Source: Thiobacillus sp.
Lineage (GTDB): Bacteria > Pseudomonadota > Gammaproteobacteria > Burkholderiales > Thiobacillaceae
Length of the DNA: 64,000 nt
Assembly: GCA_024709425.1 (NCBI GenBank)
Contig: JANJWS010000012.1
Location: 1-64,000, forward strand
Direction of reading: 5' to 3'
Of this stretch, positions 46,001-55,226 are shown in pieces (position 1 is the first letter of the stretch; each line of letters begins with the position of its first letter). The notes beneath the pieces were generated by a model. That model made no database searches. It was not told the origin of the DNA and worked only from the letters and a program-made list of their open reading frames with translations. Position numbers and translations under genes: made by a program.

Positions 46001-46830
46001 CTACTCCTCCGCCTCGACCCGGCGCTTCGACTCCTTGATGATCCAGGTCACGGCGAGGCCGGCCGACACGGCATCCGTGCGCCGCACCAGCGGACTGTCC
46101 TCGATGACCGCGCCAGCCAGCGATTCGTAGCACACGAAGCCGCCCAGCCATGCGCGGGCAAACCGCCTCGTCAGGGTGACGGTCGCCTGCGAGCCGGCAT
46201 ACCCGCCGGCCGCATCGTAGGCGGGTCGCAACACCGTCGCCTCGGCTGGACGGACGCCATGGAAATGGCGGTTATAGTCACGGTCGCCGAAGTACGGCCC
46301 GCCCTGCACGCTGAAATTCCAGCCCGGCCGCCCCATGGGGTCGCGAATTTCCAGCAGCAGATTCGGGGAGAACAGCCAGCCGATCTGTTCGGGCGACGAG
46401 GACACGGTGATCGCCGTGCGAACTGGGGCGCGCGCCTCGATGCGCTTCCGGCGGTCGGATGATTGCCACAGGCGCACGTTGACCGTCGGCCCGAGTTCGA
46501 CGGTGGGATCGAGATCGCTCATGCCCTGCCGCAGCGGGTCGTCGTCGCTGTTGACCGGGAGCGAGCCATTGAGGCTGACGTTCACTTCGACGCGCTCGCT
46601 GTCGAAGAGCAAGCCGCGCAGGCCGTCGCGATCCATTTTCAGCACCTCGCCGCGATAGACCAGGTAGGGCATGGGCAGCACATAGGCCTGCCGCGCGTTC
46701 GAACCGCGATAATTGGGCAGGCTCACCCCACCAGCCCGGCGCCGACTTCCCACAGGGGCCGCTCGGCGGCATGGGCGGATGGCGGCATCCCGCACGCCGA
46801 AAGCAGAATGGCAGCAGCCACGCGGCGCAT
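46001..46830 (-). pseudogene. mipA: MipA/OmpV-family outer membrane protein, frameshifted
   Basis: The N-terminal part (MRRVAAAILLSACGMPPSAHAAE, a signal peptide, then RPLWEVGAGLVG) stops at 46723. The rest continues in another frame: VSLPNYRGSNARQAYVLPMP, VYRGEVLKMDRDGLRG and the beta-barrel repeats to VTWIIKESKRR. One missing G in the G4 tract at 46726-46729 explains the break. MipA proteins are outer-membrane barrels linked to murein enzymes. It may be a true mutation, a phase switch or a sequencing error. Confidence 0.85.
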
Positions 46831-46947
46831 CCGGCGGCCCTCTGCGAAGAGCGGTGTCATGGCCCGGATCATACGATCACGTCCGTCCCACCGGAAGCCC
46901 GCATGGGTTATCGTTGAGGTTCCGCATCGACGAAGACACGCCCGACC

Positions 46948-47739
46948 ATGACGAAGCCGATTCTCTATCACAGTCCCGTCTGCCCGTTCTGCCAGCGCAT
47001 CGACATCCTCCTGGCCCTGAAGGGCCGTCAGCAGGATGTCGACGTGCACACCCTCGACCTCGCGGTGCCGCGGCCCGACTGGCTGCTGCAGAAGACGCGC
47101 GGCACCCCGGCGCTGCCGGTGCTGGAGACGGCGGACGGCCACATCGTGAAGGAAAGCCTGGTCATTCTGCAGTACCTGGAGGATATCTTTCCCGACCGCC
47201 CGGTGGCGCGGCGCGACCCGTGGCAGCGCGCCGTGGAGAACATGCTCACGCGCATGGACGTCGACTTTTTCAGCCAGGGTTACGCCTGGCTGATGAACCA
47301 GGATCCCGCACGCCGCGACACGATGCGTGAAGGCATGCTGAAGCAGTACGCGCAGTTGAACGACTTCCTGCTCGCGCACGCGCCCGGCGGACCGTTCCTG
47401 TTCGAGGAATTCGGCTGGGCGGAAACGGTGTTCACGCCTTTCTTCCAGCGTTTCTGGTTCCTCGAATACTACGAGGATTTCCGCCTGCCGGACGACGCGC
47501 GTTACGACCGCGTGCGCCAGTGGGTGGAGGCTTGCGTGACGCATCCCGCGGCACAGCAGGTCAGCCGAGAGCTGGTGATCAAGTTCTATTACGACTACGC
47601 CAAAGGCTGCGGCAACGGCGTCCTGCCGCCCGGACGCCGCAAGTCATCGCTGGCCCTGGAGCCGGACTGGCGCGCGCGCCCGATGCCGCCGCAGGACAAG
47701 TATTGCCACAGCGCGACCGACGCCGACCTCGGGCTCTGA
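46948..47739 (+). CDS. Glutathione S-transferase-like protein
   Basis: A 263-residue protein. The thioredoxin-like N-terminus is PILYHSPVCPFCQRIDILLA with a CPFC motif (~residues 12-15), then GTPALPVLETADGHIVKESL, the cis-Pro and Glu-Ser glutathione site. The helical C-terminal domain includes FLFEEFGWAETVFTPFFQRF. The substrate is unknown; the CPxC pair suggests omega-like or thiol-transfer activity. Confidence 0.9.
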   Translation: MTKPILYHSPVCPFCQRIDILLALKGRQQDVDVHTLDLAVPRPDWLLQKTRGTPALPVLETADGHIVKESLVILQYLEDIFPDRPVARRDPWQRAVENMLTRMDVDFFSQGYAWLMNQDPARRDTMREGMLKQYAQLNDFLLAHAPGGPFLFEEFGWAETVFTPFFQRFWFLEYYEDFRLPDDARYDRVRQWVEACVTHPAAQQVSRELVIKFYYDYAKGCGNGVLPPGRRKSSLALEPDWRARPMPPQDKYCHSATDADLGL

Positions 47740-47754
47740 ACGCGGGGCGCACGC

Positions 47755-49716
47755 ATGACGAACCGACGCACGCTCGTACGGCGGATCGGCGCCGGCCTCG
47801 CATTCCTGTCGCTGGCCGCAACGCTCGCACGACTGGCCCCCAACACCGACATCCTCGTGGTACTGCTGCTTCTATCGCTGACGATCGCGCTGTTCGTCTT
47901 CGAAGTCGTCGAGATCGACGTCGCTGCAATCGGCATTCTGGTGCTGATCGGACTGCTGAGTGCGTTCAGCGATAGCGTCGGTCTGACGAGGCCGCTGGTT
48001 GAGGCAAACGACCTCTTCAGCGGATTCGCCAGCAATGCGGTGATCTCCATCATCGCCGTGATGATGATCGGCGCCGGCCTCGACCGCACAGGCATCATGC
48101 ATCGCGTGGCCGAGGCGATCCTGCGGTTCGCCGGTCACACCGAAACGCGCATCGTGCCGGCCGTAGCCGGGACGGCAGGCGTCATTTCGGGGTTCATGCA
48201 GAACGTGGGTGCGGCCGCACTGTTTCTTCCGGTGATAGGCCGCATCGCGTCACGGACCGATCTGCCCTTGTCGCGCCTGCTCATGCCCATGGGATTCTGC
48301 GCCATCCTCGGTGGCACACTGACGATGGTCGGTTCAAGCCCCCTGATCCTGCTCAACGACCTGCTGGAGGCCTCCAATCAGGCACTGCCGCCGGACCGGC
48401 AGATCGCCACCTGGTCGATGTTCTCGGTCACACCCATCGGACTGGCACTGCTCGCGGCGGGCATCACCTACTTCATCCTGGCCGGACGGTTCGTGCTCCC
48501 CGCGCGCGCGTCCGAACAGACCAAACACGCGCGGGGCGCCAACACCACGCGCTATTTCCAGGAACTTTACGGCCTGTTCAACAGCATCTACGAAGTCGAA
48601 GTGCCGAAGGGCAGCCCTCTGGTGGGGCGCATTCTGGACGAACTGGAACGCGACGCCGGCGTGCGTGTCGTGGCGGTGCAGCGCCCGGGCGAGGTGCCAA
48701 CCGTCGGACGCGGCACACTGAACCGCGACATGCGTATCAAATCCGGGACCGTGCTCGGCCTGCTGGCCTCGCCCGAACGCGTGCAGGCGCTGGTGGAAAG
48801 TGTCGGATTGCAGCAATCGGAATACCTCAAGGCATTCGCCGACATTCTCTCGCCGACCAAGTCCGGCATTGCCGAAGTGGTGATTCCCCCGGGTTCCTCA
48901 CTGGTCGGCAAGAGCGCGCGCGACGTATGGATGCGCAAGACCTACGGCCTCGCCTTGCTGGCGCTGCATCGTGGCGGCAAGACCCTGCACGAGGGCGACA
49001 GCATCCGCGACCTGCCCCTGCAGGCAGGGGATGCGCTGGTCGTCCACACCGCCTGGACCGATCTCGCCCGACTGGAGCACGACAACAACTTCCTCGTCGT
49101 GACCAGCGACTACCCGCACGAAGACCTGCGGCCGCACAAGGAAAAGTCCGCCCTCTTCTGCTTTGGCCTGGCGCTCGCTCTGCTGCTGCTCACGGATGTG
49201 CGCCTGTCGGTGGCGCTGATGACGGGGGCAATCGGCATGGTGCTGTCCGGCGTGCTGCGCATCGAGGAAGCCTACCAGGCCGTGAGCTGGAAAACCGTGT
49301 TCCTGCTGGCGGGCCTCATTCCCCTCGGCCTCGCGGTGGAAACCAGCGGCACGGCGTCCTGGATTGCCGCCAACCTTCTGGCGGTACTCGGCGAATGGCC
49401 CGCATGGGTGCTTCAACTCGCGCTTGCCGTGCTCGCGACCGTTTTCTCGCTGGTGATGTCCAACGTCGGCGCCACCGTACTGCTGGTGCCGCTCGCCGTG
49501 AATATCGCCCTGGGTGCCGGCGCGAACCCCGCCGTGTTCGCCCTTACCGTCGCACTCGCCACGTCCAACGCCTTCGTCCTGCCCACGCACCAGGTGAATG
49601 CTCTCATCATGGGACCGGGCGGATACCGTGTCGCCGACTTCATCCGTGCTGGCGGCATCATGAGCGTGCTGTTCATTGCCGTGACACTCGCCATGCTCAA
49701 CCTGTTCTATGTCTGA
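47755..49716 (+). CDS. SLC13-type permease with two RCK_C (TrkA_C) domains
   Basis: A 653-residue membrane protein. Several helices lie in the first ~250 residues (for example ILVVLLLLSLTIALFVFEVV and the hairpin GFMQNVGAAALFLPVIGRIA), then a soluble insert of ~200 residues with two TrkA_C-like units (VPKGSPLVGRILDELERDAG and VIPPGSSLVGKSARDVWMRK), then more helices with MSNVGATVLLVPLAVNIALG. It probably moves anions such as sulfate or dicarboxylates; the substrate is not readable. Confidence 0.9.
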   Translation: MTNRRTLVRRIGAGLAFLSLAATLARLAPNTDILVVLLLLSLTIALFVFEVVEIDVAAIGILVLIGLLSAFSDSVGLTRPLVEANDLFSGFASNAVISIIAVMMIGAGLDRTGIMHRVAEAILRFAGHTETRIVPAVAGTAGVISGFMQNVGAAALFLPVIGRIASRTDLPLSRLLMPMGFCAILGGTLTMVGSSPLILLNDLLEASNQALPPDRQIATWSMFSVTPIGLALLAAGITYFILAGRFVLPARASEQTKHARGANTTRYFQELYGLFNSIYEVEVPKGSPLVGRILDELERDAGVRVVAVQRPGEVPTVGRGTLNRDMRIKSGTVLGLLASPERVQALVESVGLQQSEYLKAFADILSPTKSGIAEVVIPPGSSLVGKSARDVWMRKTYGLALLALHRGGKTLHEGDSIRDLPLQAGDALVVHTAWTDLARLEHDNNFLVVTSDYPHEDLRPHKEKSALFCFGLALALLLLTDVRLSVALMTGAIGMVLSGVLRIEEAYQAVSWKTVFLLAGLIPLGLAVETSGTASWIAANLLAVLGEWPAWVLQLALAVLATVFSLVMSNVGATVLLVPLAVNIALGAGANPAVFALTVALATSNAFVLPTHQVNALIMGPGGYRVADFIRAGGIMSVLFIAVTLAMLNLFYV

Positions 49717-49734
49717 TTACAGGTCCTACCCGAA

Positions 49735-50832
49735 ATGAACGACTCCGTCATCGGCCGCGTCGCCGATCTGGTCGCCGCATCCTGGCTGCCGCAGGTGCTG
49801 GCAGTGATCCTGGGCATCGTCGCAATCAACCTGGGTGCGTGGTATCTCCTGCGCCGCCTCGAACGCCTCGCGGCACGCAGCGCGGCACTGTGGGACGATG
49901 CGCTCATCAAGGCGGCACGCCGGCCGCTCACGCTCATCCTGTGGATCGCCGCCACCGCTTTTGTCGCCCAGATCATCGCCGACCATCGCGGGCGTGCACT
50001 GCCGGACTTCGTCGCGCCAGCTCGCAATGCGGTCGTCATCCTGGCCTTCGCCTGGTTCCTGCTTCGCCTGATCGGCAACGCCTCGCGCGGTTTCCTCCAG
50101 CGCGCCGCCGCGGCCGGCGAAGACATCGACCGCACCACCGTCGATGCCCTGACAAAACTCGCACGCGTCAGCGTCGTCGCGGTGGCTGTGCTCGTCATCG
50201 CACAGAATCTCGGATTCAGCATTGCAGGCCTGCTCGCTTTCGGCGGTCTCGGCGGCATCGCCATCGGCTTCGCGGCCAAGGACATGCTCGCCAATTTCTT
50301 CGGCGGCCTCACCATCTACCTCGACCGTCCCTTCGTTGTCGGAGAATGGATTCGTTCCCCGGACAAGGACATCGAGGGGACGGTCGAATACATCGGCTGG
50401 CGCCACACCCGGGTACGCGCGTTCAACAAGAATCCGATCTATGTGCCAAACGCGCTGTTCACCACCATCGTCGTGGAGAACCCCACGCGCATGACCCATC
50501 GCCGCATCAAGGAAACCATCGGCGTCCGCTACACCGACCTCGACCGGCTGCCGATGATCGTCGCCGACGTGAAAGCGATGCTGCAGGCCCACCCCGAGAT
50601 CGACAGTGACGCGACCCTGATCGTCAACTTCAACCAGTTCGGGCCGTCCTCGCTGGACATATTCGTGTACGCATTCACCCGCACGATCGACTGGGTTCAT
50701 TACCACGCGGCCAAACAGGACGTCCTGCTCCGGATCGCAGACATCATCCGCTGTCATGGCGCGGAAATCGCGTTCCCCACGCGCACGCTGCACATCGAAA
50801 ACCCGATCGACGCCCTGCCCGGGGAAAAATGA
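49735..50832 (+). CDS. MscS-family mechanosensitive channel
   Basis: A 365-residue protein. Membrane helices at the N-terminus (LAVILGIVAINLGAWYLLRR, NAVVILAFAWFLLRLIGNAS) lead to the pore helix and beta domain GLLAFGGLGGIAIGFAAKDM, LANFFGGLTIYLDRPFVVGE, VEYIGWRHTRVRAFNKNPIY and VPNALF. It releases solutes on osmotic down-shock. It starts 18 bases after the permease gene and is likely co-transcribed. Confidence 0.94.
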   Translation: MNDSVIGRVADLVAASWLPQVLAVILGIVAINLGAWYLLRRLERLAARSAALWDDALIKAARRPLTLILWIAATAFVAQIIADHRGRALPDFVAPARNAVVILAFAWFLLRLIGNASRGFLQRAAAAGEDIDRTTVDALTKLARVSVVAVAVLVIAQNLGFSIAGLLAFGGLGGIAIGFAAKDMLANFFGGLTIYLDRPFVVGEWIRSPDKDIEGTVEYIGWRHTRVRAFNKNPIYVPNALFTTIVVENPTRMTHRRIKETIGVRYTDLDRLPMIVADVKAMLQAHPEIDSDATLIVNFNQFGPSSLDIFVYAFTRTIDWVHYHAAKQDVLLRIADIIRCHGAEIAFPTRTLHIENPIDALPGEK

Positions 50833-50919
50833 ATGCATGGACCGACCGCCCGACATCACGCGCTTGCGTGATCCAAGCGCCTGTCTAACATGGAAATATG
50901 GTTTGTGAGGGAGAACAGC

Positions 50920-51195
50920 ATGAGCAGCATAATCGTCGAACGCGCCCCCGACGCGGCGCGCCTGGCCAGCCTGGGGGTCGACCAGTGGCCGGAGTGGACA
51001 TCCGCAAACGCGGAATTCCCGTGGGAATACTTCGAACAGGAAATCAGCTACATCGTCGAAGGGCGCGCGATCATCACGCCCGAGGGTGGGGTCCCGGTGG
51101 AGATCACCACGGGGAACCTGGTCACCTTTCCCTCGGAACTGCTGTGCCGGTGGAAGGTCGTCGAGCCGCTCCGCAAGCGATACCGGATCGGGTGA
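50920..51195 (+). CDS. Small cupin-domain protein
   Basis: A 91-residue single cupin: WTSANAEFPWEYFEQEISYI, VEGRAIITPEGGVPVEITTG and NLVTFPSELLCRWKVVEPLR. It resembles the EutQ-like/DUF861 group. The expected metal His residues are not evident. The start at 50920 follows GAGGGAGAACAGC. Confidence 0.82.
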   Translation: MSSIIVERAPDAARLASLGVDQWPEWTSANAEFPWEYFEQEISYIVEGRAIITPEGGVPVEITTGNLVTFPSELLCRWKVVEPLRKRYRIG

Positions 51196-51202
51196 CCCGC
51201 CC

Positions 51203-51595
51203 CTACGACCAGTATTTCGCCTTGTCGGGAAGAATCCAGCGCACGCCGCCGCGCGGGTCTTCCTTGTCGCCGCGATAGCGCGGGATGAGGTGGATGTGCA
51301 GGTGCGGCACCGACTGCCCGCCCGCCTGGCCGTGGTTGATGCCGATGTTGTAGCCGTCGGGCTGGTGTTGCGTGTCGAGTTTCTCCTTGGCACGCGCGAG
51401 CATCCGCAGCAGTGCGCCCTGTTCCGCCTCGGTGGCGTCGAACAGTGTGGCGAAGTGGCGGCGCGGGATGATGACGGTATGCCCCAGCGAGACCGGGAAG
51501 CCGTCACGGTAGGCGACGGCCAGTTCGTCCTCAGCAACGATGCGGTGGGGTTCGAGCACGCAGAAGGGGCAGGGTTTTACGGCGGGGGAACTCAT
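51203..51595 (-). CDS. HIT-family hydrolase
   Basis: A 130-residue protein: CPFCVLEPHRIVAEDELAVA, SLGHTVIIPRRHFATLFDAT and the triad SVPHLHIHLIPRYRGD. HIT proteins cleave nucleoside phosphoramidates or dinucleotides. The N-terminal CPFC may bind zinc. It converges with the cupin gene, seven bases apart. Confidence 0.93.
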   Translation of the reverse strand: MSSPAVKPCPFCVLEPHRIVAEDELAVAYRDGFPVSLGHTVIIPRRHFATLFDATEAEQGALLRMLARAKEKLDTQHQPDGYNIGINHGQAGGQSVPHLHIHLIPRYRGDKEDPRGGVRWILPDKAKYWS

Positions 51596-51790
51596 TGCAG
51601 GGGCTCGTATCGTAATATGCGGCCGGGGTGGACAGCCCGCGCGAATTTGCGGGCGGCGCCGGCTAAAATCCGCCATTGTCTGCTTTTTGCCGCCCGGATG
51701 TCACGCATCGGGTTAAGAAGCGCTTAAGCCGCGTCGGGAATACTGTTGAAGTGTTCCGCCGTTTGAACGAACTTTTTTCGAGGAAACGCA

Positions 51791-52294
51791 ATGTTCGCAA
51801 CACTACAAAAAGCCGGTTTCACGACATTCATCGCAGCGGGGCTGCTGGCGCTCGCGGCGCCGGCTTTCGCCGCCGAACACACGCATCAGCACGCGCCTGA
51901 CGCGCATACCGCGGCCCCTGCGCTGAAGCCCGGCCAGAAATGGGCGACCGACGACACCCTGCGCCGCGGAATGGATGCGATCCTGCACACCATGCACAGC
52001 CGCAAGGAAGCCATCGAGAAGGGGCGCCTGGGCAGCAAGGATTATCAGCAGATGGGGGCAGCCGTGCACAAGTCGATCGTCGAGGTCGTCAGCCAGTGCA
52101 AGCTGCCGAAGGACGCCGACACCGCCCTGCATTCGATCGTGCTTGGCGACGTCGTCCAGGGCGCGGAGCTGATGCAGAAATCTCCCAAGCTCGAAGCGCA
52201 GCGCGCCGCCGCTCTCGGTGTGCTGCAGGCGCTTCGCAACTACGGCACGTATTTCCAGCACCCCGGCTGGCCCGCCAGCACGGCCCAGCACTGA
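51791..52294 (+). CDS. Periplasmic His-rich helical protein, function unknown
   Basis: A 167-residue protein with a signal peptide (FIAAGLLALAAPAFAAEHTH, cut before EHTHQHAPDAH), a His-rich start that could bind metal, then GQKWATDDTLRRGMDAILHT and a helical body with a lone Cys (SQCKLP). A GAGGAAACGC ribosome site precedes it. Proteins with this GQKWATD..LR.GM pattern occur in other betaproteobacteria, but I know no function. Confidence 0.8.
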   Translation: MFATLQKAGFTTFIAAGLLALAAPAFAAEHTHQHAPDAHTAAPALKPGQKWATDDTLRRGMDAILHTMHSRKEAIEKGRLGSKDYQQMGAAVHKSIVEVVSQCKLPKDADTALHSIVLGDVVQGAELMQKSPKLEAQRAAALGVLQALRNYGTYFQHPGWPASTAQH

Positions 52295-52323
52295 TTCCCA
52301 GGGGCGGGCACGTGCCTTCCCCG

Positions 52324-53679
52324 TCAAGCGTCGCGGAACAGTCCGATCGCGTCGCCGAGACGCTGCACCGCATGGACCGTCATGCCGGCAATTTTCTGTT
52401 TGGGCTGGTTCGCCGCCGGAACGATTGCCTGGGTGAACCCCAGCTTGGCCGCTTCCTTGAGACGTTCCTGGCCGCGCTGCACCGGGCGGATTTCGCCCGC
52501 CAGCCCCACCTCGCCGAACATCACCAGCTTGTCTGGGAGCGGCTGGCTCCTCAGCGAGGACACGATGGCGGCGAGCACCGCCAGGTCGGCCGCTGGCTCG
52601 CTGATTTTCACCCCTCCTACCGCGTTGACGAACACGTCCTGATCGAAACAGGCGATGCCGGCGTGTCGGTGCAGGACGGCGAGCAGCATCGCCAGCCGGT
52701 TCTGTTCGAGTCCGACCGAGAGGCGGCGCGGGCTCGGCGCATGACTCGTATCGACCAGCGCCTGGATCTCCACCAGCAAGGGGCGCGTGCCCTCCTGCGT
52801 CACCAGCACGCACGATCCGGGCACCGGTTCACCGTGACGCGAGAGAAAGATCGCCGAGGGGTTGGACACGCCCTTCAGCCCCTTCTCCGTCATCGCGAAC
52901 ACGCCGATCTCGTTGACCGCACCGAAGCGGTTCTTGAACGCACGCACCAGCCGGAACGACGAGCCGGTATCGCCCTCGAAGTAGAGCACCGTGTCGACGA
53001 TGTGCTCGAGCACGCGCGGGCCGGCAATCGCTCCCTCCTTGGTAACGTGGCCGACCAGGATGATCGCGCAGCCACTCTGCTTGGCGTGTCGGGTGAGTTG
53101 CGCGGCGCACTCGCGCACCTGCGCCACCGAGCCGGGTGCCGAGGTCAGCGCCTCGGAATACAGCGTCTGGATGGAATCGATCACCGCGACATCGGGTGCA
53201 AGATCCGCCAGCTGCGCGAGAATCGCTTCCAGGCGAATCTCCGGCAACACGGGAAGATTGGCCTCCGGCAAGCTTAATCGCCGTGCGCGCAGCGCCACCT
53301 GGCGCGCCGATTCCTCACCGCTGACGTAGAGCGTTTTCTGTCGCCCCGAGAGTCCCGCCAGCGTCTGCAAAAGCAGCGTCGACTTGCCGATCCCCGGGTC
53401 ACCGCCGATCAGCGTCACCCCGCCCGGCACCAGACCGCCGCCCAGCACGCGGTCGAGCTCGCCAATGTCGGTGGGAATGCGGCTTTCCTCCGATGCGTCG
53501 ACGTCGCGCAGCATCTGCACCCGGCTCGTCGCGGCCAGCGACTGAAAGCGCGGTTTCGCCGTCTCGGCGACCGTTTCCACCAGCGTGTTCCAGGCGCCGC
53601 ATGCCGGGCATTGCCCCTGCCATTTGGGCGATTGCCCGCCGCACTCGGTGCAGGTGTAGATCGTCTTGGTCTTGGCCAT
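52324..53679 (-). CDS. radA: RadA (Sms), recombination and branch-migration ATPase
   Basis: A 451-residue protein: zinc finger CTECGGQSPKWQGQCPACGA (~10-29), Walker A GGDPGIGKSTLLLQTLAGLS, the RadA motif FKNRFGAVNEIGVFAMTEKG and a Lon-like C-terminal domain. It processes recombination intermediates. It stands alone on the minus strand. Confidence 0.97.
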   Translation of the reverse strand: MAKTKTIYTCTECGGQSPKWQGQCPACGAWNTLVETVAETAKPRFQSLAATSRVQMLRDVDASEESRIPTDIGELDRVLGGGLVPGGVTLIGGDPGIGKSTLLLQTLAGLSGRQKTLYVSGEESARQVALRARRLSLPEANLPVLPEIRLEAILAQLADLAPDVAVIDSIQTLYSEALTSAPGSVAQVRECAAQLTRHAKQSGCAIILVGHVTKEGAIAGPRVLEHIVDTVLYFEGDTGSSFRLVRAFKNRFGAVNEIGVFAMTEKGLKGVSNPSAIFLSRHGEPVPGSCVLVTQEGTRPLLVEIQALVDTSHAPSPRRLSVGLEQNRLAMLLAVLHRHAGIACFDQDVFVNAVGGVKISEPAADLAVLAAIVSSLRSQPLPDKLVMFGEVGLAGEIRPVQRGQERLKEAAKLGFTQAIVPAANQPKQKIAGMTVHAVQRLGDAIGLFRDA

Positions 53680-53705
53680 GAGTGGGGATGCCTGTTCAGG
53701 GTTCT

Positions 53706-53993
53706 TTACGCGCCAGCCGCGCGCTGGTGGCGGATTGCCAATACGCGGATGGCATCACGGACCTCGTCATCGCGGTACAGCGCGATGTAGCCGGTCTTGC
53801 CGCTCGAGATAACCCGCTCGCGCACCTGCTTTCCACAGCGCCTGCCGATATTCGGATGCAGGCAAAGCATATCCAGTGCGGATACGATCAGCGGAATGGT
53901 CTTGACGGCCGTGCGCGAGTCGGTTTCATACCGAAAACGTGCAGGGCGCGCCAGATCGCGTGCTGCACTCGCCGCGTAGCGTGGCCTCGTCAC
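53706..53993 (-). CDS. ParE/RelE-superfamily toxin
   Basis: A 95-residue protein, GTG start, with SAARDLARPARFRYETDSRT, LCLHPNIGRRCGKQVRERVI and KTGYIALYRDDEVRDAIRVL AIRHQRAAG, the usual ParE ending. ParE toxins attack gyrase and RelE toxins cut mRNA; I cannot tell which this is. It follows its antitoxin by two bases. Confidence 0.83.
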   Translation of the reverse strand: MTRPRYAASAARDLARPARFRYETDSRTAVKTIPLIVSALDMLCLHPNIGRRCGKQVRERVISSGKTGYIALYRDDEVRDAIRVLAIRHQRAAGA

Positions 53994-53995
53994 GC

Positions 53996-54277
53996 TCAGC
54001 GTCTTGCCGGCTTGGGAAACTCAGGCATTTCGCCAGCAAGAACCGCCGTCAGGTAAGCAAGCACCTCGTCTGCATCGTAGCCCTCACCCACCTCGGTCAT
54101 TCGGCGGTCGGCATCCAGTGCCTCCGTCATGAACGCGGCGTGGGCCTCGGATTGCGCGACACGTTCTTCCAGCGCCTCGATCATCCAGGTGTAGGACGAT
54201 TTGCCTACCGCCTCCGCCAGTGGCACGAACCGTACCTTGAGCAGTTCGGGCAGTCTGAGTATGGTAGTCGCGACCAT
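53996..54277 (-). CDS. Antitoxin partner of ParE-like toxin
   Basis: A 93-residue protein: VATTILRLPELLKVRFVPLA and EAVGKSSYTWMIEALEERVA is a ribbon-helix-helix-like start; the C-terminal part (GYDADEVLAYLTAVLAGEMP) would bind the toxin. The ATG at 54277 has GGAG seven bases upstream. Confidence 0.8.
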   Translation of the reverse strand: MVATTILRLPELLKVRFVPLAEAVGKSSYTWMIEALEERVAQSEAHAAFMTEALDADRRMTEVGEGYDADEVLAYLTAVLAGEMPEFPKPARR

Positions 54278-54335
54278 ACCGATCTCCAGTCGAAGAGGTG
54301 ACACCAAAGTAGCGGCGTCATGAACCACCGTCAAT

Positions 54336-55223
54336 TCAAGCCGGGAACACGCCGGTCGACAGATAACGGTCGCCGCGGTCGCAGACGATGGATACGATGA
54401 CCGCGTGCTCCACTTCCTTCGACAGCTGGAGCGCAGCCCACAGCGCACCGCCGGACGAAATGCCGGCGAAGATGCCCTCCTCGCGCGCGAGCCGGCGCGT
54501 GGTTTCCTCGGCGTCCTGCTGGCTGACGTAGATCATGCGATCGACCCGGCTGGCGTCGCAGATCTTCGGCACGTATTCCTCCGGCCACTTGCGGATGCCG
54601 GGAATCTGCGCGCCTTCGGTGGGCTGCACGCCGACGATCTGGATCGCGGGATTCTGTTCCTTGAGGTAGCGCGAACACCCCATGATGGTGCCGGTGGTGC
54701 CCATGCTGGAAACGAAGTGCGTGATCTTGCCCTGGGTGTCGCGCCAGATCTCCGGCCCGGTGGTGCGATAGTGCGCCTCGGGGTTGTCGGGGTTGGCGAA
54801 CTGGTCCAGCACCCGGCCGATGCCCTGTTTTTCCATCGATACCGCGAGGTCTCGGGCGCCCTCCATGCCGGCTTCTCGGCTGACCAGCTGCAGTTCGGCA
54901 CCGAAGGCGCGCATGGTCTGCTGGCGTTCGACCGAAGCGTTCTCAGGCATGATGAGAATCAGGCGGTAGCCACGCATCGCCGCCGCCATCGCCAGCGCGA
55001 TGCCGGTATTGCCGCTGGTCGCCTCGATCAGGGTGTCGCCTGGTTTGATCTCGCCGCGCGCCTCCGCCTGCTCGATCATCGACAGGGCGGGGCGGTCCTT
55101 CACCGAGCCCGCGGGGTTGTTGCCTTCGAGTTTCACCAGCACGACGTTACTGGTGTTGCCCGGCATGCGTTTGAGTCGAACCAAGGGGGTATTCCCAACG
55201 CAGTCTTCGATGATCTTGTACAT
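54336..55223 (-). CDS. cysM: Cysteine synthase B
   Basis: A 295-residue PLP enzyme: IIEDCVGNTPLVRLKRMPGN, LEGNNPAGSVKDRPALSMIE with the PLP Lys, LIEATSGNTGIALAMAAAMR, and GISSGGALWAALQLSKEVE. The RMPG and short length favour CysM over CysK. It makes cysteine from O-acetylserine and can use thiosulfate. Confidence 0.94.
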   Translation of the reverse strand: MYKIIEDCVGNTPLVRLKRMPGNTSNVVLVKLEGNNPAGSVKDRPALSMIEQAEARGEIKPGDTLIEATSGNTGIALAMAAAMRGYRLILIMPENASVERQQTMRAFGAELQLVSREAGMEGARDLAVSMEKQGIGRVLDQFANPDNPEAHYRTTGPEIWRDTQGKITHFVSSMGTTGTIMGCSRYLKEQNPAIQIVGVQPTEGAQIPGIRKWPEEYVPKICDASRVDRMIYVSQQDAEETTRRLAREEGIFAGISSGGALWAALQLSKEVEHAVIVSIVCDRGDRYLSTGVFPA

Positions 55224-55226
55224 GGA

